From Eremophila alpestris peregrina (taxonomy: Eukaryota; Chordata; Aves; Passeriformes; Alaudidae), in contig WMCF01000011.1 in the NCBI GenBank assembly GCA_009792885.1, forward strand, positions 18,356,126 through 18,420,125: a stretch of DNA of 64,000 bases. The letters are read 5' to 3'. Within the stretch, counting starts at the first letter, position 1; the number at the start of each line of letters is the position of its first letter. The position numbers and the translations under genes were made by a program. Below, one piece after another: positions 25,683-38,900 of this stretch. Under the pieces are notes generated by a model, which was not told the DNA's origin, ran no database searches, and saw nothing but the letters and a program-made list of their open reading frames with translations.

Positions 25683-28094
25683 CGCAGAGACATTTCTGGC
25701 TGCTGTGGGGGCAAACTACCAGAAAGTAAGCATTAAATCAATACAAATGCTCACTTCAAGTACAATCCAGCATTTACTAACAGCTAGCAAACATATTCTT
25801 ACATTAGTAGACCTTGTTCTGATTCAGCATAATGGTCCAACAATCAATACCTCCCTTTGTGACAATCCAGCAATTCAAAAGTTGCATTTGAATGCTGCCC
25901 ATTTCTAGGCATTGCCAAATCTGACTCTGGTTCATAAAAGTCACTGCTTTTTAGGCCAGCTGTCCTTTCCTGTGGACAATGGAGATGAACAGCTCATTTG
26001 TACCCACACCAGACCAAGGGTTATTCAGCCCTCCCTTTACTTCCTCCACCACCCTAAAACTTGTAATACAATTACATAAGGTTGCACATTATTGTTGCTA
26101 CTACTGCTTTGTAAATGCAAACTCGTCAGACTCAATTACCCTCCAGGTCCTGAACTTACAAACAACATGATCCTTCCTCAGAGGAGAAAAATATAAATGG
26201 ACAGACACAGTTTTGAAGGTCTCTGGAAATTCTTTCCACCTTGCTCCAAATTGTGCAACATACCTAAAACTGCAAATTCACTACTGCTGGGGAGAGGGGA
26301 AAAAAACCACTCCTCACATTGGTGTAACTGGGGACAAAAGTGCTTCTCAGAATAAATGCCCTAACAGGCACCAGGGGAACCATGAGTGTAAAATTCACAT
26401 TTGTTTGGACACCATCTGCCAAGATATTAAAAATTGCAATTCCAGGCACAAAAAGAAGCATAACAAATTCAAAAACCTGCCAAGCACAAGGGTTCTGAAA
26501 TCCTAGCTCTGAGAGCCAGGAAAAAAAATTGACAAGATGAGAAACATGTTTCTTGCCACAGATGGTCACTCCCTGAATGTCTATAGTTCTAAACAAGAGA
26601 GCATATTTGTACTTTTAAGAATCAGCATAATAGCTGGTTTGAGCTACTTGTACTTCAAAATTACTTACTGCATATTCTTTTCCTGTATAAAATGTCATTA
26701 GAATAGAATATTAGAATGTCATTGTACAGAATATATCTGTCATTATACAGTAAATATTATAGTCCAGAAACACATCCAAGCATTTATTCATGGCTGCTTC
26801 TGGCCACTCTCACATGGAGTTGTGTTCCTCAGAGACAACTCCACCCTGCACTTCAGACAAACGGTCAGTGTCAGGCACCACCAGCATCCCTGATTTCTAC
26901 ATACTTAAAATTCAGTCCAAGACATCAAGCAATGAGCTTCAGAAAGCAAACACAGCCCTGATACAGCTTTCCTTTCCCATTATTTGGGATTTAGAAATTA
27001 TTCGGATTAAAATTTTCTTGTGAGTCCTAAAGTCAGAGGATAAAATGCCAGCAGGCAATTTACAGACACTGATACCTCTGAAAGCCAGATATACAACAGG
27101 ATGTCTGTCCTGTGCTAAGGCTGCTCTGGGCTGAGGGCTAACAGCAGTTTCCAAAGCAAGGATGGCCAAGGAAAAAAAAAAAAAAAACCTTAAAGAAGGA
27201 ACTACAGGCCCCAAAATACATCTTCCCTGTACAAGGTAAAAGTATAGGACAGAGGCGCATTTGCTAACATGCCAGAGTAATTTTGTCCCATGTCTCTCCT
27301 ATAAAGATGTCTGCAGAGATTATTCTTCATTCTGTTTCCATCCTAAATCTCTGGGGAGGTTTCTTCCCCCTGCCCTGCATCCCTCCTCCCCTAGCCTTCT
27401 GTAGTAGAAACTGCTAAGAAAATAAACCTTATTCCTTAAATTGGTATTTGAGCAATTGAGACAGAACTGAGGCTTTTGGTGAACTCCTGGACTGCCAATA
27501 AGGCTTCTAATTAATCAATCACTAATCCATGTAACCTGAACAACAGATTGAGCCCGTGGCAGCAGCACCCTCAGAGAGAAGAGAGAAAACAGCTAGAGGA
27601 GCTCATTTGCTCACACTCCCCCAGCCTGGTGAAGCTGTTCTCTATCCCCTCCCTGGGTGGTATCCTGAGTAATAACCCTGTGCTCCATGAAAAACGAGTG
27701 GGTGCCAGACTTCACACTCAGATAAGGCTCCACATTAAATTAGAGCACAGGGATTTGGTGCTAAACTGTCTCATCACTTGGTGGCTTAGCTGACCTCAGA
27801 ACCTCAGCTTTCTGGGCTCAGAGATAAATGGCTTTAAATGTTTCACCCAACTTCCTTTCCAGGCATGCCAGGGCACGTTCCACTGGCGTCACCTGCCTTT
27901 TCAGCTAGCTCAGCAAGAAATTGGATAGTGCAGTCAGCCAAGTACAGTCTGCTGCAAATGACCAACATTATAATATCAGAGCACCTTCTCTTTATTACTT
28001 TCATCAGCAAATGAGTGGCTTTTGCTCTAAAATTGCAGAGAAGTAGCCAAGGCCCAGCATAGTGCTATAAGTTGTGTCTCTTTGGGGTAGACAC

Positions 28095-28097
<3 letters not shown>

Positions 28098-28141
<44 letters not shown>
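28098..28141 (+). repeat. 44-nt poly(T) run
   Basis: Uninterrupted T44, the longest homopolymer in the window. It could be the A-tail of a minus-strand retroposed transcript or simple slippage. The adjoining sequence to the right (28142-28330) is not recognised. Confidence 0.95.
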
Positions 28142-28142
<1 letters not shown>

Positions 28143-29304
28143 TTATTATTTCCAAACATCTTGTCACTGCAGCAGGATCTTGCAGTTCCAGACCATTGGT
28201 GCAGGACTCTTACATGTTGCTGAGGCTTTTCGAGCAGAGTATCAGAACTACCTCACTCCTGCCTGAAAAACATCAGCTTCATCCCAGTCTGCAGAGGCAG
28301 GAGCCTTGAATTCGCAGGGCCCTGGTGCTGCCACAGGTACAAACAAAGCCCCTTTCAGTAAGTGGGAAATGGGAGAAATTGGAAGGAAGCTCCTGGGTGG
28401 CAGCGCTCCTCACTGGGGAGCGCGGCTTGGGCAAGGATGTCCAGTGCAAATGCAGCTCTGAGCTCTGAGAGCAGCCAGAGCTGGGTGCTGCCAGCCTCAG
28501 TCAGCAGCAGCCTGCAGGCAGAAATAAGGGCTGGCCTAAAAATATGGGGGGGAAAAAAAAGAAAAGGTGGTGATGGACAGACCAAACATATCAACAAAGT
28601 CAGCAAAATTAAATTCTTTATTTAAAACCACACTGGTGACTGGATGGTTAAATAATTCTCAGCTGTTGGGCTCTTGGGCTGTTGGATCACAAAGGAAGGC
28701 AGGATGTCATGTTGGCACTCCTAACATCTGCACACAGAACAGGGAACCCTCTAAAGCTGGTTTGTGGGAAAGCCTGAGCACCACCCTCTCCAGGGATTAA
28801 TGCCCACATATTCCTGCAAAGATACTGGCAAACAAGGCCAGACAAATTCCAGGCTAAGACCTCCAAGTACAATTGGAGATCCCAGACAGGGCTGCATGGG
28901 TGTTTCTCATGGTACAGTTCCTGCAAATTTACATGGCATACTAAAGAAAAAGTGGGATTTCTGTAGCACACAGGGCAAGAGCTGTCAGAGCTGAGATTTA
29001 CTGTTTCAAAGCCCATTTTCCCCTCTGTTAAGACACTAAACATGCTGCTATTTCAGGCAAGTATCCCAAAGACGACACTTTTTGTTCCAGTGTGTATTAC
29101 TTCTCTCATAGACATGTATTTTGCATTCCTAATGAAAGATCCATTTGTTGCTTAGCTGAGCAAACCCTGATATCTTTTTCACTGACGACTTGCTTGGATA
29201 TATTCAATCCAATCCGTGGTGGAAAGATGTTTCCCAAGCGAATGATTTCCAGGAGCAGTAAGGAGGAAACAAAAGGAAATGCTGGGTGGGACAGCACAGC
29301 AGAG

Positions 29305-29630
29305 AGCCCCGGCTAAGATGCCCTGGGGGTAGAAGGAGCAGTCTGTGGTTTTGCCTGCGGATATCCCAGCACGGGCACTTCTGGAATAGCTGGTAATGAC
29401 CGGGAATACCCGATCCCTCTCCTGAGAGGTAACCGATCCCCCCCATCCCGGGCTGTGTTTTTCCGACGTGGGAAGAGCTCCCCCAGGCTGCCGCGAGCTC
29501 TGGCCAAGCAGCCCCAGGGATGCGGGAGGTGCCCTCTGCCAGCCTTTGGGAACACCTGGCAACACTCGGGGAGAAAGGGAAAGCCCTCTGCCAGCCCCCG
29601 GAATCCTCGCTGTTTGCTGAAGGCGTTCAG
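29305..29630. promoter_or_regulatory. Isolated CpG-rich patch in CpG-poor DNA
   Basis: I count about 16 CpG dinucleotides in roughly 325 bp, within GC-rich sequence, flanked on both sides by kilobases with very few CpGs. No TATA box or recognisable first exon was found on either strand. It could be a small CpG island serving a non-coding transcript or a distal enhancer/alternative promoter, or a CpG-rich foreign insert. CpG density is observed; function is inference. Confidence 0.5.
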
Positions 29631-29953
29631 TTTAATTCCTCTTTATCTGCATCTTTGAAGCTGCCAGGCATCTGCTGCTCCTTCCAGCCTCACCATCCTC
29701 TCTCTCCTTCTGCCTTCTTGGATGTTTGCCATTTCTGGTTTTCTCCAATCCCCCAGCACTCTCCCTTCCCTCTTCAGCTCCCCCACCCCTAGCCCTTTCT
29801 CCCTCTCTTGTATGTTGTGTTTATCGAGATAAAATAATGAGTTACTCTGACACGAAAATCTATACATCTTGTGGATTAAATAAATACCAGGTCGTGTTTG
29901 ACTCTGTGTAGAGGGGATGTATATATATCCTGAACTTTCTGTCTCTTTAGTAT

Positions 29954-29969
29954 GGTATCCTAGGCAACC
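29954..29969 (+). promoter_or_regulatory. RFX X-box-like site
   Basis: ggtatcctaggcaacc holds two inverted half-sites (GTATCC and GGCAAC) spaced by TA. The right half matches RGYAAC perfectly; the left half has one mismatch to GTNRCC. It lies about 330 bp from the CpG-rich patch. A chance match cannot be excluded. Confidence 0.3.
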
Positions 29970-32900
29970 TGGATTTTCATGTTGGAGATGCAACTATCCC
30001 AGCTTTTCTTTCTTTAATATAAAGATTAACCTTTGCACATCATCTGAAATTTTAAGGAAGTTCATAACCAAAACTCCATGAATTATTCATTTGTCTGCTA
30101 GTGAGATCAGATTTAATTACATTTGAGGGACATCTTGTACGGAATTAAATGTTGAAATCTTCATTTGCCTTTGTTGCAGCTTTAAACACAAGTGAAAAAA
30201 ACATTGGCCTTTAAATGTACATACATACACATGACATTAGTTAAAAAGTTAAATTTAAAATATACCCATACCTCATACAACTAAGCAATAGGCATCCTTA
30301 CTTAAGTTGTTTGCGTATTAAACCAAACACAACTTTATCTCCATTTCTACAAAATTAAACCAACAATAAATTAATACTACATTATCCAGAATGTGGCTGT
30401 TAAGGCAATAAAACATGTATGTACCCTAGGAGATCAATTTCTTAAACAACTATAGGCTGATATCAGCCATCAAAAAACGTGTATCAAAGTCACAGCCCCT
30501 TGTCATATTTGGCATGCCTTAAATTCAAATTCAAAAGAGATACTTTAATTGTAATCAATGTTAGTTGTCTGTGTAAGCACTTTAGAGAACACTTTTACTC
30601 TGAAACACTAATGAAAAGCATCTTACAAGAGCAATAATAATAATAATAGTAATGCTTCCACCCTTTCAAAGAAATTCATTGCCAAAACCTAAGATATAAT
30701 CAAGGTTTTCACCCCACCAAAATTTATTCTGAGGACTGACACACCTCTGCATTGATCTAAATTCATAAAGGTGAGTAACCCAGAAGATTTTGATGCCACC
30801 ATTCCCCAGTAAAACTAGAACCATATCCCAGTTAAGCCACCCCATCATTTCTCTGTATTGAGAGCTTTAATTTTGGGGTTTATTTCATTTAGGACTGCTA
30901 ATGCAAATCAAAATTTCCTGACAACAGGCACTCTTGTTTGTAGGGCCTCAAGCACAGGCTGGTTCCCTTGACAGCCAAATGAGACACAGCCACAGTCACC
31001 TTGTCCCTCACCCCCACAGCCTGAGATGAGACTTGGCAGGAGAAGAATTTGCACTGCCTCAGTTTTTCTGCCTAAAAATTGATGACACAGATTTTATTTT
31101 TTTTTTTCTTTCAGTGTTTCAAGACCTACTGAGAACAGCCCTGTTTAAAAGGCTGCCGTTCTCCTGAAGTGCTCAGTGTATTTCCAAAGCCAAAAAGAGA
31201 GGCTGGTTTTTACTTGTATTTCCTGGTGGTTTGATTTTGTTGGGATTTTCCTGGGGTTTTTTTTTTGCTTTGGTTTTTGTAAATGAAAATAAGCATACCT
31301 TGTGTGTATGTGAACTGGGTTTGTGTGGCCAGGTTTTGGGTGCAAGGGTGCAGGGGTGGCATGTCTGGGGTCAGCCAGGGTCAACCCATTGCAACCTCAA
31401 ACCCATTGCAACCTCCCTGCATATTTGCCTTTTCCAACGCACTCAGAAAAGATTTGGAGAGCCAGCTAAGCACCCAATTCCTTCAAGCGCCACCCCTTCA
31501 AAGCCTGCAGCTGCCTCAGTCCAAATTTACAAATGCACTTTCAAAAACACATTTGACTGGGAAGCAAACACTACATTTGGTGAAATATAAAGGATAAGAC
31601 TTCCCAAACCTCTGCATAAAGCCAGCAGCAGGCCCCTGAACCTGACTGCCACAACCAGTGTGAACACACAAAAATCACCTGTTGTGGGTTTATCCCAGGT
31701 TACAATGTGTAGTTTAAATTTGTGTGGCTGCAAAACCAGAACAGATCCCAAAAATTGCTCCCCTTCTCCTACCCAGCATCTTTTTAAAATACACAAGGCT
31801 TTATATCTAAAGTAATTTTCAAGTCTACCCTGGTGTTTTTTTCCTATGAGACACCTTCCTGTGGTTTGTTTCACATTGCAAGGCAACTAAATGGATATCA
31901 TTATATTTTAATACTTTAATATACAACATTTTATTGTTTAGTGAAATATTAATGAGTCCTCAATGGATGCTTATATAACAGCTGTAGGTGTCTAGACTGC
32001 CTGCTTGCTTCAAAACTGCTGTACTGCATAAATTTAGGTTTTCTGTTAGTGTTCTAAATGCATCAGTTTCTGATGGGAACTCCTTGCCTCTCCATAAACA
32101 GACTTAATGGATGATTTTCTTCACATAGCAGCACTCTCAGCACAGGGGTCTTTAAGCCCAAAATCTTGCAGGGATTCATGGGAGGATTTCAGGATGCACA
32201 AAGATTACCCTGACTCCTGTAGTATCCCAGTAAATGTTTTGTTCCCTCCTTTCACAAATCAAAATATTGCATTATACAAGCGTGCTCTTCCAGAGGCCAC
32301 AACTCAAACACACATTTAGCCAAGCACTCCAGCAGCAAATTGAGCACAAGCTAAAATGCCATTCGTGCCAATGGGACTTAAACATGTGCTTGAAGCTAAA
32401 TCCATAGCGGGCCTGGCTGAACTGAGACAGGTTTAGGCATGGGCATGGATGGGCTCTCCCAGGCTGTGGAGAGCTGCAGCTTTTCCCTGCTGACATCAGG
32501 GGGAGGCAAGAAAAGCACCTGCAGAGAAATTGTATTATTAGAGCCAGAATGTGCAGCAGAGCAAGGGTTTCACTCTGGTTTGGGGTTTGCTATTTTCTTA
32601 CGAAAAGCAGATATATTTTTTTCCACATGGAAAGATTTGAATTTTCAAATTTGTCTGTTCAAAAAGACTCTTCATTTGCTTGGTGTCTCATTTCCTTTCC
32701 TTCCTTATTCCAAATCCCAAGGTGTATTATTTTTCAGTGCACATAACACACACAATACATGAAAATTTCACACAAGTTTTCTGAGATTTTGGTGTAAAGA
32801 GCATAAAGTCTGTTAACCACCCTATGACAAGAAAGGCTAAAAACCAGCTACAGGACTTTAGGAGCCAGGGACTCTCCTAGGTGCTGCTTAAATGTTCTGG

Positions 32901-35900
32901 AGGAGCAGTACCTCTCAGATTTTTCAGTTAGCTTTTTCTACTAAGAAAAGCTAAAATAGAGATGTTTCTTGCTACCTTGCAGGGGCACTTTTCTTCTGTG
33001 AGCAGCTACCATGCTCCTTCAAGATCCCTGTGCAGAGAATGCTCTGGTTCTGCATGTCCTTACCACTATAACCTTAAGATATGTACAACCAGGAACACAG
33101 GGCACAGTCCTTCAAACTCAGTGTCTGTTTAGTGAAGAAATCCTCTCCTGGTTTTAAAGCACAGGGGCATTTTACACCTTAAAAAGTCAAACAGTTTATT
33201 GATGTCACCTGAAAATGGACCAAAAAATATGAAGTAGGAGGCTCCTGCCTCCACGATTTGTTCAAGATCATGCAGCCAGAACTAGTAAAGACTACCTCCT
33301 CTTCAGAAAAAGTCTTGATTTGATGAAATTCAAGTATTCGAAAGCACTGACCAGAGCTGAGGGTAGCAAATTATGTCTAAAGATGTGCCTTTATGAGCCC
33401 ATGCAGCTCCCACAAAAATCGATAGGATCCTGCCTGTGTTTAGCTCAGAGCCTGGAAGACAGATTACCTTCCTGGGAGTGATCCTTCACAACAGAGCTGC
33501 CTGAGCAAATAAAAGGGAGAAATTATTTCCCCAGCAGACGTGTTCCCTGGCCCAAAAGCTCTGAGGTGCTCTCTGCCACACAGGCACAGCACAACTGCCC
33601 TGTTTTCCAAAAGCTTTGTGCAGGTGTGTGTGCTGCAGGTTAGCACAGTTTTCACCCTGAGCCTGAAAAGCTTTCCTTCTCTAAAAATATGAAGAGTCAA
33701 GAAGGAGATTTTAAAAAACAAACAAATTAACCTGGCATTTAGGCAGAAAAAATTAGCAGGAAATTAAAGTCATTTCATATTTCATGGATAGGAAGAGTGG
33801 GAGGGATGCACATCCGTTCTCCTCAGACTTTTGCCCTCCCCTCTGAGCAGCTGCAAATTTTTTCTGCAAACACTGTTATTCTGTCTACCCCAACAAGAAG
33901 CAATGCTGAGCTTCTCACTAATTTCTAGAATTAGCAGAGCTCATTGAAATCACCTGGAGTTAATGCTGCTGATTTTTAATCCTCTCTGATCTATTTCAGA
34001 ACCACAGGTTGTGACGGTATGAAAGTCACTCAAGCTCTGAGTTCACTTTTGCTATATTTCCCCTGTGGATAGGCAGGGCCCTGCTGTGGAGAGACCTGGC
34101 ATGAACTCTGAGATCCCCTTATGAGTGGCAGTCCCTGGATTTTAACAGGGCTGAGTTTTCAGTCAGGCTCTTCAGAAGGCACCTCTCTGTATGTCAAACT
34201 CGCTGCAGAATTCAGGGGCTTGAGCTGAGCCCTCCACAGAACGCTCCTTGATTCAGTCCCTTCCTGTCTACACAAATTTCTTCCGTGAGATCTCACTTTG
34301 TTTTGCATGATGCAGTTTGAGCACCAGAGGTGAGGGCCCTGCTAGGCTTTCTCTTTGGAGAATATGATATTGTCACTTGTCAGGACTTGGCTTTGGAGCC
34401 ATCGCAATGAAGACATTGGAGATAGCAAACAAGAAAATAATTAAGACTGTGCTTCAATTCAGAAACCTAGTCCAGCTCCAAATTAGCTGACACAAACTAC
34501 CTTTTGCAGGGAGAGGGCTGAAGACTGAAAAAAACCCCTCAGGATGTTCACAAGGATCAATGACAAACTCAGGTGCGGAGGTGGAGGTGCTCAAAGGGGT
34601 TTCAATAGCAACAGATTTTGCTTTTTGTTGGCTCCATAAGTCTGATATCATTCTTTGTGACATTGGGCTAGGAATTTTATTCACACTTCCTGCCAATTCC
34701 TGTTATGCATGTTAGTTTGGGTTGCCTGTAGTAGGGTGTCTTGTTGATGTCACTTAATTTCTCCAGTGTTACTGCCCTGGAAACATTTTGTTGGAAACTC
34801 AGCCTCTAAAAGCTAGACAACGTGAGAAGGTCAATCCAGGAGACACAGATCCAAAATGTGCAGTGGAACAATGCAGAATTTCCCCCTGTCTTAAGATATA
34901 TTTAAATACGTTGAGGGGGATGTTGCTTAAAGTGAGCCAGCAAAACCACATGACCAGATTGTGAACAAAACTGCACCAATTCGACCTTGAAATGAAACTG
35001 CTCCTGTCATCAGTGGTGTAATAGCAATTAGGGACTGGGAAAGAGTATAAGGGGAAGCTTTATAGTGGTTCACTGGAGACATTAGGACATGATTATCCTA
35101 ATCTTCAATTATAATATCTTCCTTAATGACAGAGGCAGTGAAACCAAATGTTTTAGCACATTGTTAACCAATAAAAATGGGATTTCTTACAGTAGCCTCT
35201 GAAAAGCACTAAAACCTATTGCATTTTTGTAGTTTTGATGTTGTTTTCAAATAAAAAGAGCAGCAGCTTCCCAAATGTAAATCTCTGCTCCAGCCTACTC
35301 CCCTAATGGCCTGCACTCAGCTTTATTCATTTCTTCTACAAAACAACATCATTCAGCCATACTGGCAGTCAAAAAAACATGAAAAGGGTTTTTTTAAAGT
35401 GATGTTTGCTTCACTCAGATGTTTTACAGTATCTTTGGTGTTCTAAAATGAAAGTCTCACTTTGGACTGCAGCAGAATTCAGCTTCCTGGGAAACTCTCC
35501 CATTGCACACTTGGTATTTGCTATCATAATATGAAATATGTCTTTGAAGACAAATGCATATACATCAAGTCCCTAAACAGTTCTTTTAAGGCACAAAAGA
35601 AGCTGAGGGTTGCACTGAAATTTTTAGATTAGTTATCAAACTTTAAGTGTTTTGCTGCTCAAAAGTTATACTAAATACAAAGGTAGGAGAGACACCCTTT
35701 TGTCTTTCCTGTAAAAACACAGCCTTCTCTTCCTAAAAAAGCTCCAAGTTGAGAAGAAAATTAACTCATTCTTACACAGACAGTGGTGAGCAAACAGCTG
35801 CCAGAAGACAGCATCTTCTTGAAGCAAATTTTTTTTAGTTTTACAATATTGCAGGGTCCAAAGAAAAAGCTTTTCTGAAAAAAAAAAAACCAGAAAAAAA

Positions 35901-38900
35901 AAATTTAATTTTGTAACCTTTTACTCCCATATATGTGGGAAAGAATGGTGGTTTCTGTTATAAAGGAGACACAATGGGCAGTAAATTCAGTGTGCCAGGG
36001 GCAGATGTCAGCTGCAGGTGTGAACACCAGTTCTTGAACCCACCAGCATGAACACTCCGCTTTTAGTTTCCCATGCTCAGCCATGTGATGAGCTTCGCTC
36101 AGCTCAAGCTCTTAGTCCTGTCAGAGTGGGAAAGGCTGTATCTCAGCAGAGCAGCTGCCCTCCCTACCTGCTGTTGGTTGAGAGAATGAAAAAGTTGTGA
36201 CTTTTTCTTCCCCTCCCTCTCTGCTTTCTTTGTGTTTGGTCACTGGAAAGTGAGGCCACTGTGCAAGGGCAGAGCTGCTCACCTGCTGTAAGCTCAGTAA
36301 GACTACCGAGGATGCTTCCAAAAGCCTGGGCAATTCAGCTGCCCATCACATCCTTGCTTCTCCTCAAACACATTCCATCAAAACTGTTAATGAGAGGCTT
36401 GATGTTACAGCTTTTGTCCAGAGGCAGGCAACTTGAATACACATAAAAACAATGAAGGAGATCAATCATGCTTTTCATGTGTAAAGTTTCAAATAGAAGT
36501 GGAAACAAATAAAGAACTGTAATGAAATTTCCCCAGGCAACCCCCTTTGTCATTCCAAAAAACTTATGCCAATTAGTACTAAATATAATATTCCAAAGAA
36601 ATTCTAATAACATTAACACAGTTTTGTCACACTTCAAAGAAGAATTTTGTTAGATAAGAGTCAGTACTGAAGGCATTTGAGTACAAGATTTCAAGAACAA
36701 TATATATATTGTATCATAAATTCCATATACTAAATCTGCTTTTCTGGAGGGTGGCATTTGAGAACAAAGAGCCTTTGGATTTTTTTTCTTTTGACTGACC
36801 TCGTTTTGATTATAAAAATGACAATAAGGTGTAAGCATTTATTATGATAATTTCTGCTATTTGCATTTTTGTTGCTATCAAGTGCGAAGATAGCAGGGTA
36901 GACACTTTGCTATAAATACAAATCAAATTCCAAAACTAATAAACAATGTCAGTGGGATATTGTCTAGGAAATGTAATCAAATAATACTCATTATCATCTC
37001 CCAAATTTTCCGAGAGGCCGAACAAATCACGTTAGGAAGGCACAGTGCTCATTGACATTCCCTGCCCATACCTGGGTTTTCCCATGTCAACTCCTTTACC
37101 CAGTTCCCAGAGTGAGTCCCAGCTCCCTTTGGGAATCAAAGGTAGTCTCTAAAAAGCACGGCCATGTCACCATCTTCCAGTTTTTTCCCTCATGTAAGCT
37201 TGGAGCTGTACTGGGAGCAGGGGGTTGATGTGTCAACTCTCAGCATCACCCTGTCACCTGTGCTGGGGCTCGTGTGACAGCATCTCAGGGACTTTCCAGA
37301 GCATTCAGCATGAGGCACACACATTACTTGGAAGTGGACACATATCAAAAATACCTCTTTTAAAGATGACGTGCATTAAATAACACCACAATCAGCAAAA
37401 TGCATTCAAATATAATCTTTTTTGCAAAGGTAAATCTTCCTGCCCCTCCCCGGATTCTGGATAATTACTGTTGATTATTTGATGTTCTGTTGCTATTGGG
37501 TAGGAGCACAAAGAGCTGTTTCCCACTTATGTTCTGGAAATTAGGGCATACAGAGGAGTTTTTGCCAATTGTACCATTCACCAAAGGGACTGCTGGCAGC
37601 CCAGGCAGCATCCTCTTCCTAGCCTGAAAGGTTTTTCTCTGCAGCTGGAGGGAGTCCCTCCCAGCTCTTTAACTCCAAAATGAAATTAAGGGCATCCTTA
37701 ATCCACAGGGTAAATCCTACATAGCCAAACACTCCTCTACAATTTTGACACAAAATTTTGCACACAATAGCACTAAAATAATAAAGGACACAATACACAG
37801 ACAGCTTTGCTATTTTTTAACAAATCCTTGCCCAATTTATATCCTAAGGACAGTAAACCATCAAAGACAATTCTAAAGTCAATTTGACAGTAGCACCCTT
37901 GCTGATGCAGATATCTCTCTGTTTCTTTTTGAAAGGAAGTTAGGCTGGAAGAAAGTGTACCTGCTTTCAAAGGGGAATGCCTCAGCCTCAGGCAGCACCC
38001 TCCTCTGCAGCATTTTGCTATCCCACTTGTAATTCCAAGATCTCCTGCTACCAGGGAGGCACTTTTAGAGGAGAAGAGAGAAAAAAAAAAACTCAGATGA
38101 AGTATATTTAGCTTTTAGGGGTTTTTAAATACAGAATTAACAAGTGTTTCAAACTCCCCTTCCACCAGAGATTGCATTTGTACATATTCAGGAGCTGGTC
38201 TAGCTTACATTTCAAATCTTTAGAGGGTGTGAAGAACTTTTAATGATGGCTTAATTGGGTAAGTGTGGAATGATGTGGGTATGAGCAACTGTTATGGAAT
38301 TATGTAGGATAAAAAGCCAAGTCATTCCTGCCTAGAACTGCAAACATTCCTGAATTTTCTTCTGAAAGGGAAATTAAATGTTGTAAGTGAAGAGAGGAAA
38401 AAAAAATCTTCAATAATTTGCTATTTTCCAAGAGATTTGTGTCAAAGGTTCTCTTCTACACACTTTAGTGTAGCTTCTTAAAATTATTTCCTCTTTCCAC
38501 ATTAAGGGACTTCATGTTTGACTTCAACCAGAAGAAAATAATTTTTTAAACAATGATCAAAAAATATACAGGGGAGAGACCAAAAGCCCAACTCTCTTTA
38601 AGAAAACAGTGATTTTGTTTTGTCACTGGTAACTGGCAAACTGCAAAGAACACAACATGAAACTCTTGTGAACACTTTTGAAAGTTACATTCAGCTAAAA
38701 CAAGTTTTACTGAAATACATTTGACATCTCAATGGTATCGGAAATATAAATCAATATTTAAAACTAAGTAAATATTTAAATCCTGCACTTTACGTGTAAC
38801 TGAGTAAAAATTTTAATTATATTATAAAGCTTAAATTATTTTGATAAAAACTCATAAGTATGGAAGTCTAAGCATCTTTTCATGCACAATAAAAAACAGA

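Larger units (their letters stand above)
22416..29304. other. Non-coding interval
   Basis: No exon supported. Contains simple A/T repeats at 22856, 25630, 27173 and 28098, and unique AT-rich sequence. Confidence 0.6.

Noticed and set aside
29179..29565. Possible coding first exon in the CpG patch
   Set aside because: The open frames on both strands show no match to a known N-terminus. Kept only as a possible regulatory patch.
31083..31112. Strong splice-acceptor-like polypyrimidine tract ending in ttctttcag
   Set aside because: No coding sequence or donor follows in any frame that I recognise. Such sites are common by chance in T-rich DNA.
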